Source of the DNA: Chaetoderma sp. LZ-2023a
Taxonomy: Eukaryota > Mollusca > Caudofoveata > Chaetodermatida > Chaetodermatidae
Length of the DNA: 64,000 bases
Direction of reading: 5' to 3'
Assembly: GCA_034401795.1 (NCBI GenBank)
Contig: CM067373.1
Coordinates: 36,677,443-36,741,442, forward strand
The notes below the pieces were generated by a model, which saw only the letters and a program-made list of their open reading frames with translations, ran no database searches and was not told the DNA's origin. Shown piece by piece: positions 44,601-57,373 of the stretch. The translations under genes were made by a program, and so were the position numbers. How positions within the stretch are numbered: position 1 is the first letter of the stretch; each line of letters begins with the position of its first letter.

Positions 44601-46059
44601 CTTACAGGTCCTCTTCTGACGTTGGGGTGCTGGGCCCTCTTATCTCAGCTCTGAGTTTTTAGACTTGCTACATGCTTTGGGGAGAGATACTGGTTTGAAA
44701 TTCGGAGTCGGTCAGCATTCAGCCATGGGCGGAGGACGGATGGAGCCCTGGGCGTGTGTTCGTGTGTACTCTTTCTCGGCCTAGTGGCCGGATTGAAGTT
44801 CCACATATTCAGCTAAATTTTTGTGCTCACGAGACAGTGGGGAATAGGCGTTCCACTTTAGTTGAGTTAGAGTGCAGCCATCTCGCTATACAGTATAGCC
44901 AGTGGATGTTACATATTCGTGTTTTCTATGATAACACTCTTTCTCAAAAAGGGGAAAATCTACTTCTGTCAAATTGGCTGCAACATTCCATCCATCATAA
45001 TAGCATCCAGTATCGTCACCCAGGCAGCGGTTGAAGCGTCCCCCAAACGAATCTCAGAAATCGGTATTTGAACATATAGTGAATCCTTACACTATCCTAC
45101 GTTGGATGGCTGTCTGCAAGGAAGGATGCATCGTTGCTGTCAGTCAACGTTGCCACTTGATTCAGTATTCAAGTAGAGCTTCGGATGACACAATTGAGCT
45201 GAATCCTTTGGGTGTGAATGCGCACTTGGCTCCATGAGAACCATGTGGTTCTGCTGACTCCCTACAGTCAGCGAATGTCTGTGGCTGATCCAGTCCAACC
45301 CCCTTCGCCAGGCAGAAGGTCTACAAGACCCACACGGCCTCGGAGGACATGCTCACTCCTGGTCATCGGGCGGCGACGAGGTGTCCACGTGGGCCAGCAG
45401 CAGTGGGGCGTGGTCCGCCACAGTTGGTGCCCGATGTGAGCCTTGAAGTGATTTATCCCATTAAACTCCTTTCCATTCCTATGTGACACCCGATGACCCC
45501 CACACTAGCGGGTTAGTTAGCTCCCACTGTGGAGCCCAAAGGCATCTGTCCAGTTCCCTAGATCTGCGAATGTGTCACAGTAATTATCAGTCCGTGTTTG
45601 ATGGTGAACCGAGTTCGCCAGTCCTATTGAATACCCAAAGTAAACCACCCTTTTTGCCTAGGCTGTGCCTTGCAAGAGTCGGGGGATCCCTCAGCAATAC
45701 TCAATACCATTATCCATTTGATTATTTGGGGAGGCAACTCACACCTCTGTAAATGAGCAATATAACATAGCAAATCATAATCCACTTTATAACCAGAATC
45801 TAGAACACGGATATCATTCTGAAACGAATACAAATCTCATTATTGTACAGATTCTATGTGTTACAATCAAATTCGATTCGCACATTTTATCATTGCGGAG
45901 GAGCATGAGATACCTTCAAGGATGCCACTCGTGTATGATAGTTTACATTGTGTGGGCCCACATGTTATCCATCTGCTGAAGAGCACCCGCATGGCGGATG
46001 GCATGTTTTATTCTGATTATTACCCGTGGACCAAACAGCATCGTGATGATGCAATGTGC
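44601..46059 (+). other. Degenerate sequence with coding traces
   Basis: Broken plus-strand frames (44756-45034, 45218-45439, 45856-46146) without recognised domains. TTGGTGCCCGATGTGAG at 45423-45439 resembles a primer-binding site loosely, but I found no LTR ending just before it. Confidence 0.3.
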
Positions 46060-46084
46060 TCGCATTCTCGAGATCCATTTATGC

Positions 46085-46470
46085 TACCATGCCTGTTGGA
46101 GCCACGATGTCCTCCCGGACAATGTGGGTACACCTGCGTCCAGTAGTTGGAATATCTAAAGCCAAAGCATTAATGGTTCCGGAGCATGATCGTCCATCTC
46201 CTTGGGCGTATTTGCGCTGTCAATTCGACCTAATAGCTGAAATAAATGGATGGAGTTTCCCGGAGAAAGGAAACTACTACCATGCCTGTTGGAGCCACGA
46301 TGTCCTCCCGGACAATGTGGGTACACCTGCGTCCAGTAGTTGGAATATCTAAAGCCAAAGCATTAATGGTTCCGGAGCGTGATCGTCCATCTCCTTGAGC
46401 GTATTTGCGCTGTCAATTCGACCTAATAGCTGAAATAAATGGATGGAGTTTCCCGGAGAAAGGAAACTAC
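46085..46470 (+). repeat. Exact 193-bp tandem duplication
   Basis: Units 46085-46277 and 46278-46470 differ at only two places that I can see (GAGCATGAT/GAGCGTGAT and CTTGGGCG/CTTGAGCG). 193 is not a multiple of three, so it breaks the gag frame. Confidence 0.95.
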
Positions 46471-46998
46471 TTAGACCATCATCTACAAGATCGAGCATTG
46501 CAAGTCTTAACTGACATGTGACCCGCATCGCCTCCCTTGTTCTTTTATCTTTGTGTTGCCCTAGGTGAGAGGTTCGGTAATGCAGTGGCAGCAGAGACTA
46601 ATAGAGCATAGCTCTACACATTACGTCGAGACCCCAGGGACAGTCTTCCTGAATTAGCAGGCCGAGTTCGTCGCCTAGTGGCACACGCATATTGCACACT
46701 CAATTAGGATGCACGTCAGTCCATGCAAGTGGACACTTTCATAGACGCCCTTACGGGGCACAATGAATTGAGGGATCGTTTGTATCAGGCAAAGATTAAA
46801 GATCTTAAAACGATGCCAGAAATGGCAATCTGAATAGAAGGATATCTAGGGGGAGAAGCAGAAGACCAGAGATGTCTCCATCTGACATACAATGTCGGGG
46901 AGAATTTGGTCACACCTAACATCATTAATTTCACTTCTTTTTCCTGGGGCATGGGTCGGAAGCCAAAAGTTCAAGTTTCTGCCCCAAAGAAGCCAGAA

Positions 46999-46999
46999 C

Positions 47000-47055
<56 letters not shown>
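46999..47055 (+). repeat. AAT microsatellite inside gag
   Basis: About 18 AAT units giving polyasparagine in the gag frame. Confidence 0.97.
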
Positions 47056-48104
47056 TATCACAATAAAGATGGCCATACTAACCAAAATTTGAGCAATGAG
47101 GGTCAACAAGATGGAACTCACATGTTGAGGGTGGACACACTAGTGGCTCAATTGAGGCAATTAGGAAATTTAATGAATACTCTGCTGACTAACAACCCTG
47201 CCCCCACCCTCCACCCCATACTCTGATGGGCGGCAATTGTTATTATTGTAAGCAACAAGGTCAATGGATTGGTGACTATCCCAGTCGACCCTCTAATTCC
47301 CACCCAGGAAATACTGCAGCTGGGGCAATTACTCATCTATTGGTTGCGTATCCACCTCTGAGCAAACTAATATTAATGTTCCATCAATGGTTTATATGAC
47401 CCCTGTTACCGCCGTTCCTTCCATCAGAAACCACGTTACTATACCACCTGCAAGAGATTGGACAGTGATCCAACGATACCCCCAGCGACCATGCCCACTG
47501 TGCAATGGATGTGGACATGGCCAAGCCAACTGTTTTACATCCCTTGTGGAAAGCAACATCCCCCTACCACCTCCCAGAACATGGCACACCTTGCTCATCT
47601 ATCTCTCCATTGTTACAGCCTCCGGAAGTTAATCATTACAACAACAAGCAGCACAGAGGTGGGCGGGACCAAATTTCAATGCACCTTCAACGAGTAGTGA
47701 AAATACACAACTTGAGAAGCAGACGAGTTACGTTAACTGAGGTGGTTCTCGTTGGAAGCCGCCTCCTATACGCACAGTTGAATCTCTGCCCATAATTACA
47801 GGGAATATGTTGAGGTGTAATTGCTGGATAGTAGGTTGAGTCACATATGTGACAGTTGGTATGTGGGGGAGGGGGTGGGGTTGGTTGGGGGTGGGTGGGC
47901 TCATTAACTGTAATTAGTAATCAGTTGTACCAGTCAATGACCCCTCATGAGAGACCACCTGTCCAACAAACACAAACACAACTATGTTCGGCATCATGAG
48001 AAAGATTACGAACGCCCGGTGAAACTAACTTCCATTTGATTCAAATAATTGTTATAGCAGACATCCATAATACTGCTATATTAGGAGCAGATTTCCTCCA
48101 CACT

Positions 48105-49025
48105 ATGATTACTGTATTCTGCGGCTGTAGTAGTAGAAACATCCTACAGCCGCAATCAGTCCTTCTTCGTTTTTGCCCACTGTGTCTTGTCCTCAGCCGA
48201 AATCCTTATCTTCCTCAGGTCCATTCTTGACTTGAGTGTACCGAGTACCGCTTTCTTGAGGTCACCTCATAGCATGCTCAGCAGAGTTATGCAATGACGT
48301 CCTCTTCTGGTTCTGTATTTGCTGGCTCCGAGTAGGGAGAATTCCAAGGCTCTCTGTGCTGGTGTCTCTTCTGTCATCCTTAGCACATGGCCAAACATGG
48401 ACCGTCTTTGCTGGCGACTTTTACAGACAGCGGCGACATATTAAACATCTGGAAATTATGCTGTCTGGCCTTCGGTGTCCAGTGATGGTGCATATGTGTT
48501 TGCGGTGGCAGGCATCGATTTTGTCTAGAGCTGCCTTTGTAGCTGCCCAGATGTTATAGTTATATAGCATCAAGGATATGCAGGTTGCATTGTATAAATT
48601 TAGCCTTTTAATCAATGGCGTCTTTGATCTATGAATCCATAGTTTCTAGAAGGACTGGAAAGCTATGTTCCCCATGATGCAGCATGCAGCAATTTCAGCA
48701 GTACTGTAATGCAGTGAGCCCAGGATTTTACTTTTCCTCCATGGTTCGCCGCCACAAAGTGGATCATCATTTTCTTTAGTTTCATGCTTTGTAGATAGGT
48801 ATATGTGGTTGAACTCTGTTTTGGATTAATTCATAAAGATTCTCAATTTTTAGTTTGCTTGCAGATATTGGAAGAAGTTGCTCAAGGGGTTTCTCTTCCT
48901 CATCTATGAAGTTCACATCATCGGCATATTCCATCTCTAGCGGCATACCCAGTATTGACACTGGTGGTTTGGTCTTGTGGAGCTTTCCCGCATGGATTTC
49001 AATGCAGCAGCAAGGTAACAGGTGA
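48105..49025 (-). mobile_element. RTE-like LINE fragment inserted in the gypsy element
   Basis: Minus frames: LPLEMEYADD-type segment (read as GMPLEMEYADDVNFIDEEEK; YADD at about 48917-48928), LISLMLYNYNIWAATK-like (CISLMLYNYNIWAATKAALD), CHRKHICTITGHRRPDSII, then the C-terminal part shared with 44155-44600. The order and the phrase KLDACHRKH-like before TITGHR are typical of RTE-like ORF2 proteins. 5' truncated within the RT. It separates gypsy protease from gypsy RT, so it is the younger insertion. Confidence 0.75.
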
Positions 49026-50335
49026 AAAGCACCGGACATTCATTCTCCAAAGGCGATTTGGTCCTTGGGGAAACACACTTGATGCGTCATTCCATTGACA
49101 CCGGTGATGCACGTCCAGTGCATATTCCCGTAAGGAGGCTACCCATTCACAATGAAGGTGAAGTTCACAAACAAATAGACGAGAAGTTGTCCAGCAGGGT
49201 CATTGAGCTGTCCTCGTCACCCTGGTCCAGTCCCATTGTTTTGGCGATGAAACATGATGGATCCCTTTGCTTCCGCATTAATTATGGAAAATTGAATGAT
49301 CTGATCGTCAAGGATGCCTACCCTTTGTCTAGAATGGACCGGACCCTAGATTCGCTGGCCAGTGTTAACTGGTTTTGTACACTCGATCTGGCCAGTGGTT
49401 ACTGGCAGGTGGCCAGGGAAGATGAAGATCGAAATAATAAGGTGTTTGTGTCCCGAGATGGGCATTTTCAATTTCACAAGATGCTGTTCAGTTTCTGTAG
49501 TGTTCCGGGTACATTCGAATGCCTCATGGAGCAGGTACTCTACCAACTTCAGTTGCTGGTGTGACTGTGTTACCAAGACGATGTAATCGTATTCTGCTCC
49601 TCTTTTGAGAACACCATACATAACCTTTGCAGAGTATTGAATCATTTCAAGGCGGCTAATTTAAAGTTGAAACTAAAAAAAAATTCATTACTTTCACAAG
49701 CATATCGAGTTCCTCAGTCATATAGTCTCCTCGGAGGGGGTTGCAACCCAGCCGGAGAAGATCCAGGTGGTTGCTTCTTGGCGAACCTCCACTACTGTCA
49801 CTGAAGCTTGTAGCTTCCTAGGGCTCTGCCACTATCATAGACGATATATTGAACAGTTTAGTTGGATCATCGTTCACCATTTTTTGCATCCTGGAGAAAG
49901 ATAGGACCTTCGAATGGATGACGGAATGCAAAATAGCATTCAATTCACTCAAAGCTAAGTTAACGAGAGGCTTCCATACTGGCTCACCCTGATCAGGTTA
50001 GTCATGAGCATATTCTGGAGTATGGATCGTGTATGTTTAGCAAGTCGGAACATCGATACATAATCACAAAGCGTGAATTGTTGGCTGCTGTTTACTTCTC
50101 CAAATATTACAAACACTTTCGCTATGGTCGACCGTGCACGTTACGTACTGACCACACCTCATTATGATGGCTTAAGAATCTGAAAAGTTCAGAGGGGCAA
50201 ATGGCTCGATGGCAGGAATTTCTCTAGTCATTTGACTTCTATGTAGAGCATTATCTGGGAAAATTGCACAGGAAGGAAGATGTACTCAGCCGCCAATATC
50301 CTTCCTCAGGAGTTGAAATTACGGCCGTTATACGT
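49026..50335 (+). mobile_element. Ty3/gypsy-like element, RT and RNase H part (decayed)
   Basis: RT, frame 49022-49564: THLMRHSIDTGDARPVHIPV, SSSPWSSPIVLAMKHDGSLC, FRINYGKLNDLIVKDAYPLS, WFCTLDLASGYWQVAREDED (motif A), then across a TGA at 49562 LCYQDDVIVF (YQDD, catalytic pair kept). RNase H: SEHRYIITKRELLAAVYFSK, YGRPCTLRTDHTSL and LGKLHRKEDVLSR to about 50310. Several stops. I see no integrase downstream within the window, nor a matching LTR; the element is incomplete. Confidence 0.85.
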
Positions 50336-51586
50336 TACAGCCTCATCTGAAGTACCGATGTTCCCCGATCTTGACTTTGCCCAATGGACCCCTGTCCACA
50401 TTGATGAAGAACAGTGGAACATCTGGGAATTGTGTGCGGGTGGCTCCTGAAGGGATCCCAGCCAAATAAAGAAACTGTCCTTTTTGTCGGATGTGAGACT
50501 TCCTTATCTCTTATTGACCCATCACACAATGGTGCATTCCAGTACCGCATTTACTCTGGTGCAACTCTTGTTGGGCCAACCAGTTCAGCGTCGAAAACAA
50601 ACCCATTCATGCAGATGAGTGACCCCCAGACCAGCCTTGTTCTGTTCCCACCCCCATCGGCAGAATGGTGCCAGTACCCAGGCCCACGCAGAACTCTGGC
50701 ATGACCTCTGTATCCATTCAGAGAAGTTTGACAAGAGAATCTCCATTTTAGTGGGTCACTTAGCTGATGCTTCCATTTTGCAGCCATGTAGGTGGTTCTT
50801 TCCTCCTCACCTGGTCCTGCATCGAAACCGGTGTGGGTAAGCCCCTGTTCTCGCCTGCTTGGAAGTTTCCAGCATCCCTTCTCCACTTTACATACCACCC
50901 CACCCACTAACCCGACTTCAAGCAGCGTGTGCCCACAGTATGTACTCTATTCACCTGATAACTGAGCAAAAACTCGTGTGGCCAAACATAGGAATAGTCG
51001 AAATAATGTTTAGTAGGATTAGGAGAATTAAACGTATGTACCCTCCAACCATCTGTCAGGATGAATAACCCTCCAACACCGTTATATTAATCGAACATAA
51101 CTGTGCATTGCGTTTTTCTTCATATTACCCAAGTGTCGGGCCAAGTCGTTGTCAAATCTCATTAGATGCTTCCACGTTTCTGACAATTCTCCCGTAAGAT
51201 TTGAACAGCTTTGAAGGGCTGGCTTTTTCAGCTACATCCCTCCTTAGTCTCGTCAATCACCTGAGATGGAGCAGAAGGTCATCTCACGAAATGGTTTCTT
51301 TGCCTCCCATCCTCTGGAGAGAGAAAACACTACCAAAATCTAAACCAGCAATTGCATCTTTTATATTTAAAATATACGCATAAGTATAACATTTATATCA
51401 ACAAGATACTCATGGATCCATTTCCAAGTCACAACCACCATGATATGCAGGTATGTATATATGTGCGTATAAATATATGTATCTGTGTACTTAAGTACGA
51501 ATATATATCTCCAAATTATACAATACAAATAATTTCAAGAACTTTGATGTGTTTCCGAATATCAAACCAAATATATAAACACATAT
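50336..51586. other. No recognised gene
   Basis: Overlapping frames at 50414-50907 on both strands carry no known motif. 51060-51590 is AT-rich without coding signal. Confidence 0.4.
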
Positions 51587-52440
51587 CTATATTAGAAAAT
51601 ACTGAATGGTAGTGATGCGTGTCGAGCCATTGGTCACATTTCCAATCTCGGAGATGGATCTACGTGGTGTTATTATTGTAGCTCCGGCATCACGCTGCTC
51701 CCATAATTCCTTCTCGGATTCCGAAGAGTATGCATGGTACCTGCCAGCCTGACGATGCTGGTTAGATAGCCTCGGGTATGGAGAGAGGAGTGTAGCTGGC
51801 GGGGGTGGTGGTGGGGGGGGGGGGGTTATGTACTGGTCCGCTATGACGTTTCCGCCAGTCACAACGCAAATGCACGATGAATGGGGTGGCTGGTTAGCTG
51901 CGGATCTCTGGGTTGTGGATCCCATGTGATGTCTCCCCGAGAAATACGAAGACAGACTTCTAGAGCCGGTGGAACACTAATGTTCCAGTGGGGCCATGCG
52001 ACCATTGCCGCCAAGATTGAACCACACGGTGTTGTCCCAACTATTTGTGTCACCGGTGTATTTATCAATACTAATTTAGAGATATGGAACAATTTGTAAT
52101 TAAAACAGTAGAAATATATACAAGATGAATCGTTTGACAGTAGATGAACACAAAATAATACACACCATAGAGCTATCTGGTGTTCTTTCCACGTGGTGTC
52201 GCCAGAGGTACCACACAGGTTCTTGAATCCGCAGAGGTATCCCCACAAGAGAAGCATCTGCAACGAAGTCACTAGGTAGTTTAATATAAACTAATATACC
52301 CCTAACACCCTCAAAGAAAATATTGTTGTTGCGAGAGATAAGTGCCTCGCGCGGGCCTCCATCACAGGAAAATGCCTTCAACGCCGAAGTGGAGGAAAAG
52401 CGCTGTAAAAAGGGCCACTCTTAAGTGAAGATCCTAGTGA
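51587..52440 (-). repeat. Dispersed repeat R, copy 2 (minus), with coding traces
   Basis: Reverse-complement homologue of 30230-30835. The minus frame 52100-52381 reads AFSCDGGPREALISRNNNIF, GILVYIKLPSDFVADASLVG and PLRIQEPVWYLWR. Further on TGDTNSWDNTVWFNLGGNGR appears in a broken frame, and a 112-codon frame (51587-51925) has a polyproline run over a G tract. YIKL and GIPLR-like phrases recur in the other copies. Not recognised as any known transposon protein. Confidence 0.5.
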
Positions 52441-54689
52441 AACCATAATTAATGTGATGCATATTGGTTTACGTGAAGATGAGACGAATGATTTCCGAAG
52501 AATTCCCAAGTCAGCGTCTTATGCAGTTCCAAAGATACGGTATTGGTAGATGCCGCTTTATTTATGTGGGCCTTCTACTACTGTCTAACCTATCATTTAG
52601 TTGTTAGAAACAGAAATTAGTTTTTGCTGCAAGTGGCAGGAATTCCTAAATAACTTTAGATACAGTTGTCCAATTGGCGCAGACACCTCGCTTCCCGTAG
52701 GTCGCCCTGATTAGCATCAACCTCCAAGGACAGCATGCGTACATGTTACATCGCAAGGCATCCGAATTCGATGAAAACCCGGCTACCTTGTCCCGCAACC
52801 ACATTAAACATCACCTGGACAATGGCTACGTTTCACACAAGCAAGTTTTGATTCCTGACATGTCTTTATGGTGGGGGTGGAGAGACGGATATCCATCGCG
52901 AGCATCCTTCCCATGAGGGCGTGACAAGCTCCAATGCTTCATCCAGACACTGCAACAAATTGGATGGAGATCTGCATCTCGTCCGTCACCAGGTGCTACG
53001 GATCTAACAGTTGACCTGATGTTAGGGTTAAGTTCCAATATGCCCAGATATGCACTGCGGGCCGGTAAATAAACTAACTAATTCACATTTATAACTATAT
53101 GTTTTCGCAGTACTTCCTTCATTGGCGGGTATATCCAGCTAAGGGGAGATGTATGTAAATCAGCACTTTAACCATCACCGCTAGGAAACCTCTGATTGTT
53201 TCCCAGGGTCGGATCTGATCAACGTGCTGATGGGAAGTCCAAGCAATTAATAAGCTATGTGGCTGGTGGATCGTGGAAAGAGACAATAACTTAATATATA
53301 TATATATGAGGCCCTATAGGTAACTAGCCAATTTTACACAAACTTGCCAGAGTGCCGGGCTACATTACTGGAAACAACTGGAAAAGTGACGTACACTATA
53401 TGTCTCTAAACGAAGAAATTGTCCCTAACAACTTTAACCTATCCTATCGAGCTGAATAGTAAGGTTTAGTCGGTAGCATGCCGGGCTCAAACAATTAGAG
53501 CACGGTCAGTGACCTCTTAGTCATTAGATCTATTAGTCATCAGTACCATATACGGAAATGATAATTGAAATGTACAATAGTTTAGTTACTTGAGTACCTA
53601 ATAGTCATTGGGACGGAACAGGCTACTATGTTACTGAAATGGAGGTGCTAACATATTCATAGTCGACACGTTCTCTGAAGCTGGAGAGATTTCCGCAGGC
53701 AATTTCCGCAGGTGGTTTCTGGAGGCAGGCTTCCGCAATCTGACTCCTCCAGACAGGATAGATACGGTACATACTCAGGACAGTGAAACAAAGCAGTGAA
53801 GAAATGTCTATTAGATAGTCTTGGTAACTAGTAACAATTTATACGGAAATGAGAAAGTTATCCGTCCGGTGACGGAAGTGGTAAAGTTGAAGGTTGCCCA
53901 TTAACAGAGAGGGCTGTATATAATATTAGGCAGGTACATAACTTGGCACATGGTGCGGGATGCGTTGCATAGCTCTTGCGGTACACCTAGCAAAGTTCCA
54001 CCAGAAAGTTAATTAAACACACACGACATGCAGTGCGGAGATTGAAGTCCACTTTTCAGCGTGGTTGGCAGATCCGGTGAGTCATCCACCAAGAATCACC
54101 GTAAGCTTTACATTCCATAGGATCACATCCTGGGCCCGCATGGCCCGCTCTCGGAAAAGCTCCCATAGGAAAGTTCGGATGCGGAAAGTATAACTTTAAA
54201 TTTAGTTTATTATTGTCCAAAAATTTGTGGAAGCTGAGGACGTCCTACCACCGCGAATGTGCTTGGATCCGTAAGACACCGGTAGATGTGAGAATCAATT
54301 GTAGGTCAGCAGTTACACCCGTCCTCCTGATGGTCCAGAGGTCCTGCGTGGGCCGGCTTCCACACCGGCGATGCTCCTGATTACGGGCGAGCAGTAGCCA
54401 AATAGCGTGCAGCTAGATCAGTGACGTATTTACCACGTTCTAGAACATTGTAGATCTATTTATGCATACACGCGATTATGACGGCAAAAGCAATATTTTG
54501 AAGATAATTTAAGGGGATTTTCGCGGATAACACAGCCATTTCTGGGCCGATTTTAAAATGGTTAACAGTTCTAGAAAGCTCGTTTTATTCTGGTCCCGTT
54601 CGGGACCAAGAACAACGAGAATGGAATAAGTATAGGTTTTTACGAGTACCCACTCGGTACACTATAGGCATGAACTCGCCTCCAATTCC
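52441..54689. other. No gene seen
   Basis: No convincing frame in 2.2 kb. Short direct repeats of TTTCCGCAGG at about 53690-53715 and an AT run at 53296-53308. Confidence 0.5.
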
Positions 54690-55330
54690 ATGACGTGTTG
54701 TCAGGGAAGCTCTGACGCGCGTGCATGCGCACCACGCATTTTATCAGACTTCGCCGACTTTAGCGAAAACCTCTCTTATAGGGCTTATGTATGCATACTA
54801 TCCTACCCCGGGGGCATGCTTGGAGCGAATCCGGAGTGTCCGTTCCATACCAAGCTTCGCTGGGATGGTCAGTAATCGTCCGGTCAGTCCACGCTACAGG
54901 AGCGTGCGTGCGACCGGCAACCTCAAAGACCAACTTCGAAGGTTGGTGGAACGTTCACATTCCAGTGGGACCATTGCCACCTGTGATGAACACCACCATA
55001 TCATCACGACTATTGGTGTAGCCAGTGTGCCTTTGCATGTTGGGTTACTTAATTTAGGGATATATTGCAGCACAGCGAGTCGAAAGCTGGCTTCAAGCTA
55101 AAAGGTACTGGTGAACTAACAATGAAGAATCGTTATCCGCAATATAATGAAGTGACGTGTTGGCGCTGTCTGTGTCATATCTCGGCAAAGATTACCTAAC
55201 CTATCCTTATTTATACAATAGGTACCCCAGTGAAGGAGGAGTCATAGTGCGACTAACTAATTTAATATAAACTAATGCCTCACATGGGCCGATAAATTGG
55301 TTTTGCGAGAGGAAATTGGGGACTACCAGA
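54690..55330 (-). repeat. Dispersed repeat R, copy 3 (minus), most diverged
   Basis: Matches copy 2 at GGTGGAAC, ACATTCCAGTGGGACCATTG and, further along, TTTAATATAAACTAAT. A minus frame from ATG 55037-55039 reads MQRHTGYTNSRDDMVVFITG, comparable to HTGDTNSQDEMVWFNF in copy 1. Confidence 0.45.
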
Positions 55331-55736
55331 CAATTAGTTGACCAGAAGGCTGAAGAGTCGTAGAAGAGACAGCTGCTCTAGAAGTAATTTAGGAGGCCTT
55401 AAATTTGGTGGCCAATTATGGAAACAACTTGGCAGTAGCGTCGAGAATGAGGCTTTACAATAAACAGCAATCCTTCATTCAAGCAGTCGTCCATATCTAC
55501 TCTATTCTAACAGAATATCTTAGCCTAATACTAGTTAGGATTAGTCGCTGTATCTCGAATCTATTGGCAAGGCACAAGAGACGGCTCTAGTGAAAAAGTG
55601 TTTCCGTATTTAGAAAAGTAGGTGTTGCAGTTAATGAAGATGCATAGTATTAGTTTTAAGCATCTGCAAGGTTTAAGAAAATATATAACTATTTAACCTA
55701 TCAAAAAGTAACAATTTCTAAAAACGGCACTCGACA
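55331..55736. other. No gene seen
   Basis: AT-rich flank of the Tc1 element. Confidence 0.5.
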
Positions 55737-55764
55737 TATACACCTGTGCAAAAGTTAAGCACCA
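55737..55764 (+). repeat. Tc1 left inverted terminal repeat
   Basis: 28 bp, complementary base for base to 57374-57401. The short length means transposase sites lie close to the ends. Confidence 0.93.
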
Positions 55765-56049
55765 GCAAAAACAATAGAACGTAGAAACATGATGGTACAA
55801 CTAGGCTGCCATACTTTTTGTCCCCGCGTTAGCTGACATAATTCCAAGTACGAAATGCACATGCATGCATGACTTCACGCCGCTTGATGTCCGTGCGTGG
55901 CGGGAAACAGCACACGTGTTCAGTTATGTAAAAGTCCAGTTTGAGGTGTAGAACATTACATACAGATTTAGGGGACAAGATTAGGAATTTTGTGTTCATG
56001 ACCGTGGTTTATTTGTACAGAGAGAATTAGCTCTTGATTGTGAACCGCT

Positions 56050-57075
56050 ATGGCAAGACGAAGGTTAAGTGATCGTGTGAAATGGCAAATCATAGGCATG
56101 CATACTACTGGTATGTCATGCAGAGAGATTGGCAGACAGCTGAACATTAACCATACTGTAATCAGTCGTTTGATTGCAAAACATGGGCAAACTAACGAGG
56201 TGAAGGACAGGCCTAGATCTGGAAGACCGAAGAAGACTACTGCCCATGATGATCGAGCCCTAGTACGCCTTGTTAGGAGATCTCCATTCACCAACAGCAG
56301 AGTGCTCAGCCAGCAATGGGAAACGCGCAATAGAGTGTCAATGTCTACCGTCAAAAGGAGACTGTATGCTGCTGGCATGAAAGCTAGGAGACCTGTCAGA
56401 CGTCCTCTCCACACTGCACACCACAAAGAGGAGCGTCTGAGGTGGTGCAACGAAAGAAGACACTGGAACATGAGATCCTGGAGACGGGTACACTGGTCCG
56501 ATGAAAGTCGGTTCCTGCTTCATGCCACACATGGTCGAACTCGTGTATGGAGGTCCAGACGCACGGCGTACGACCAACGTAACATCATGGAAGAAGTTCC
56601 ATTTGGTGGAGGTTCCGTTATGATATGGGGGTGCATCTCATTTGATTGTAAGCTGGATCTGTTGACTGTACCTGGAACACTAAATGGACAAAGATATCAA
56701 GATTCCATACTGGATAGAGTTGTGGTCCCTCATTTTGTAAATCATGCACCTGGAACCCACCCTATATTCATGGATGACAACGCCCGACCATATCGTGCTA
56801 GAGCTGTGCATGAATACCTCCGCCAGAATGCCATCGAAACCCTACCATGGCCAGCAAGGAGCCCTGACATGAACCCTATTGAGCATATCTGGGACATTCT
56901 GGGAAACATGGTGAGAAGGAGGGATCCTCCTGTGCAGAACCTACAGGAATTGACAGACGCACTCCATCTTGAATGGCAACGAATACCACAATGGCGTATC
57001 AGTCGGTTGGTGACCAGCATGAGACGTCGTGTCCAGGCCGTCATCCAGGCACAAGGTGGATATACCCGGTATTAA
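56050..57075 (+). CDS. Tc1-type transposase, intact, 341 residues
   Basis: Cut-and-paste transposase. The start ATG 56050 gives MARRRLSDRVKWQIIGMHTT; length is normal for Tc1. Residues about 5-60 form the first helix-turn-helix (MSCREIGRQLNINHTVISRL); GRPKK at about 58-62 is the AT-hook-like linker between the two DNA-binding halves; second helix-turn-helix follows (MSTVKRRLYAAGMKARRPV). Catalytic DDE: Asp in VHWSDESRF (about 150), Asp in IFMDDNARPY (about 242) and Glu in MNPIEHIWD, 34 residues after the second Asp, the DD34E spacing of Tc1. The Gly-rich box GGGSVMIWGCIS is present. No stop or frameshift. About 290 bp of leader separates the left repeat from the start. Confidence 0.97.
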   Translation: MARRRLSDRVKWQIIGMHTTGMSCREIGRQLNINHTVISRLIAKHGQTNEVKDRPRSGRPKKTTAHDDRALVRLVRRSPFTNSRVLSQQWETRNRVSMSTVKRRLYAAGMKARRPVRRPLHTAHHKEERLRWCNERRHWNMRSWRRVHWSDESRFLLHATHGRTRVWRSRRTAYDQRNIMEEVPFGGGSVMIWGCISFDCKLDLLTVPGTLNGQRYQDSILDRVVVPHFVNHAPGTHPIFMDDNARPYRARAVHEYLRQNAIETLPWPARSPDMNPIEHIWDILGNMVRRRDPPVQNLQELTDALHLEWQRIPQWRISRLVTSMRRRVQAVIQAQGGYTRY

Positions 57076-57373
57076 TAATGACAGTCTCAAACTCGTGCAC
57101 AGATGTTAAACTTCGTTTTCAGACACCATTAATGACAATCTAGCCACGTGTGTCAACTGTAGGGCAATAGTTGTCAGTTGTGTCAACGTAACCATATTCA
57201 GGCCTCGTTTTCAAGTTCAAACAAAAACATACAGTGTTTCCCCACCATAATAATCAGCATTCCTCTAGTTGCATTATTACCTCTTGCACTAAGATGGATG
57301 GGTACATAAATGTTTATGCTATTGCTTTCTTCATAGCACATGAATATACCCTCGCATGTGCGTAAAAATAGGG

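Larger units (their letters stand above)
46060..48104 (+). mobile_element. Ty3/gypsy-like element, gag and protease part (decayed)
   Basis: Gag-like segment: KALMVPEHDRPSPWAYLRCQ then FDLIAEINGWSFPEKGNYY, carried twice because of a 193-bp tandem duplication (46085-46470). Downstream in one register: LGERFGNAVAAETN, LPELAGRVRRLVAHAYCTL, VDTFIDALTGHNELRDRLYQ. A polyasparagine run (AAT array, 46999-47055) is inserted ahead of TLVAQLRQLGNLMN. Zinc knuckles: CYYCKQQGQWIGDYP (the H and last C lost) and CPLCNGCGHGQANC. A protease fragment reads IADIHNTAILGADFLHT before an RTE-like LINE interrupts at about 48105. No LTR identified. Confidence 0.7.

Noticed and set aside
45423..45439. TTGGTGCCCGATGTGAG as a retroviral-type primer-binding site
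   Set aside because: No LTR end (TG...CA) or matching downstream LTR was found, so the resemblance is not enough.
52441..54689. Short frames and a TATATA run as a host promoter or gene
   Set aside because: No coding frame follows and the AT run is short.
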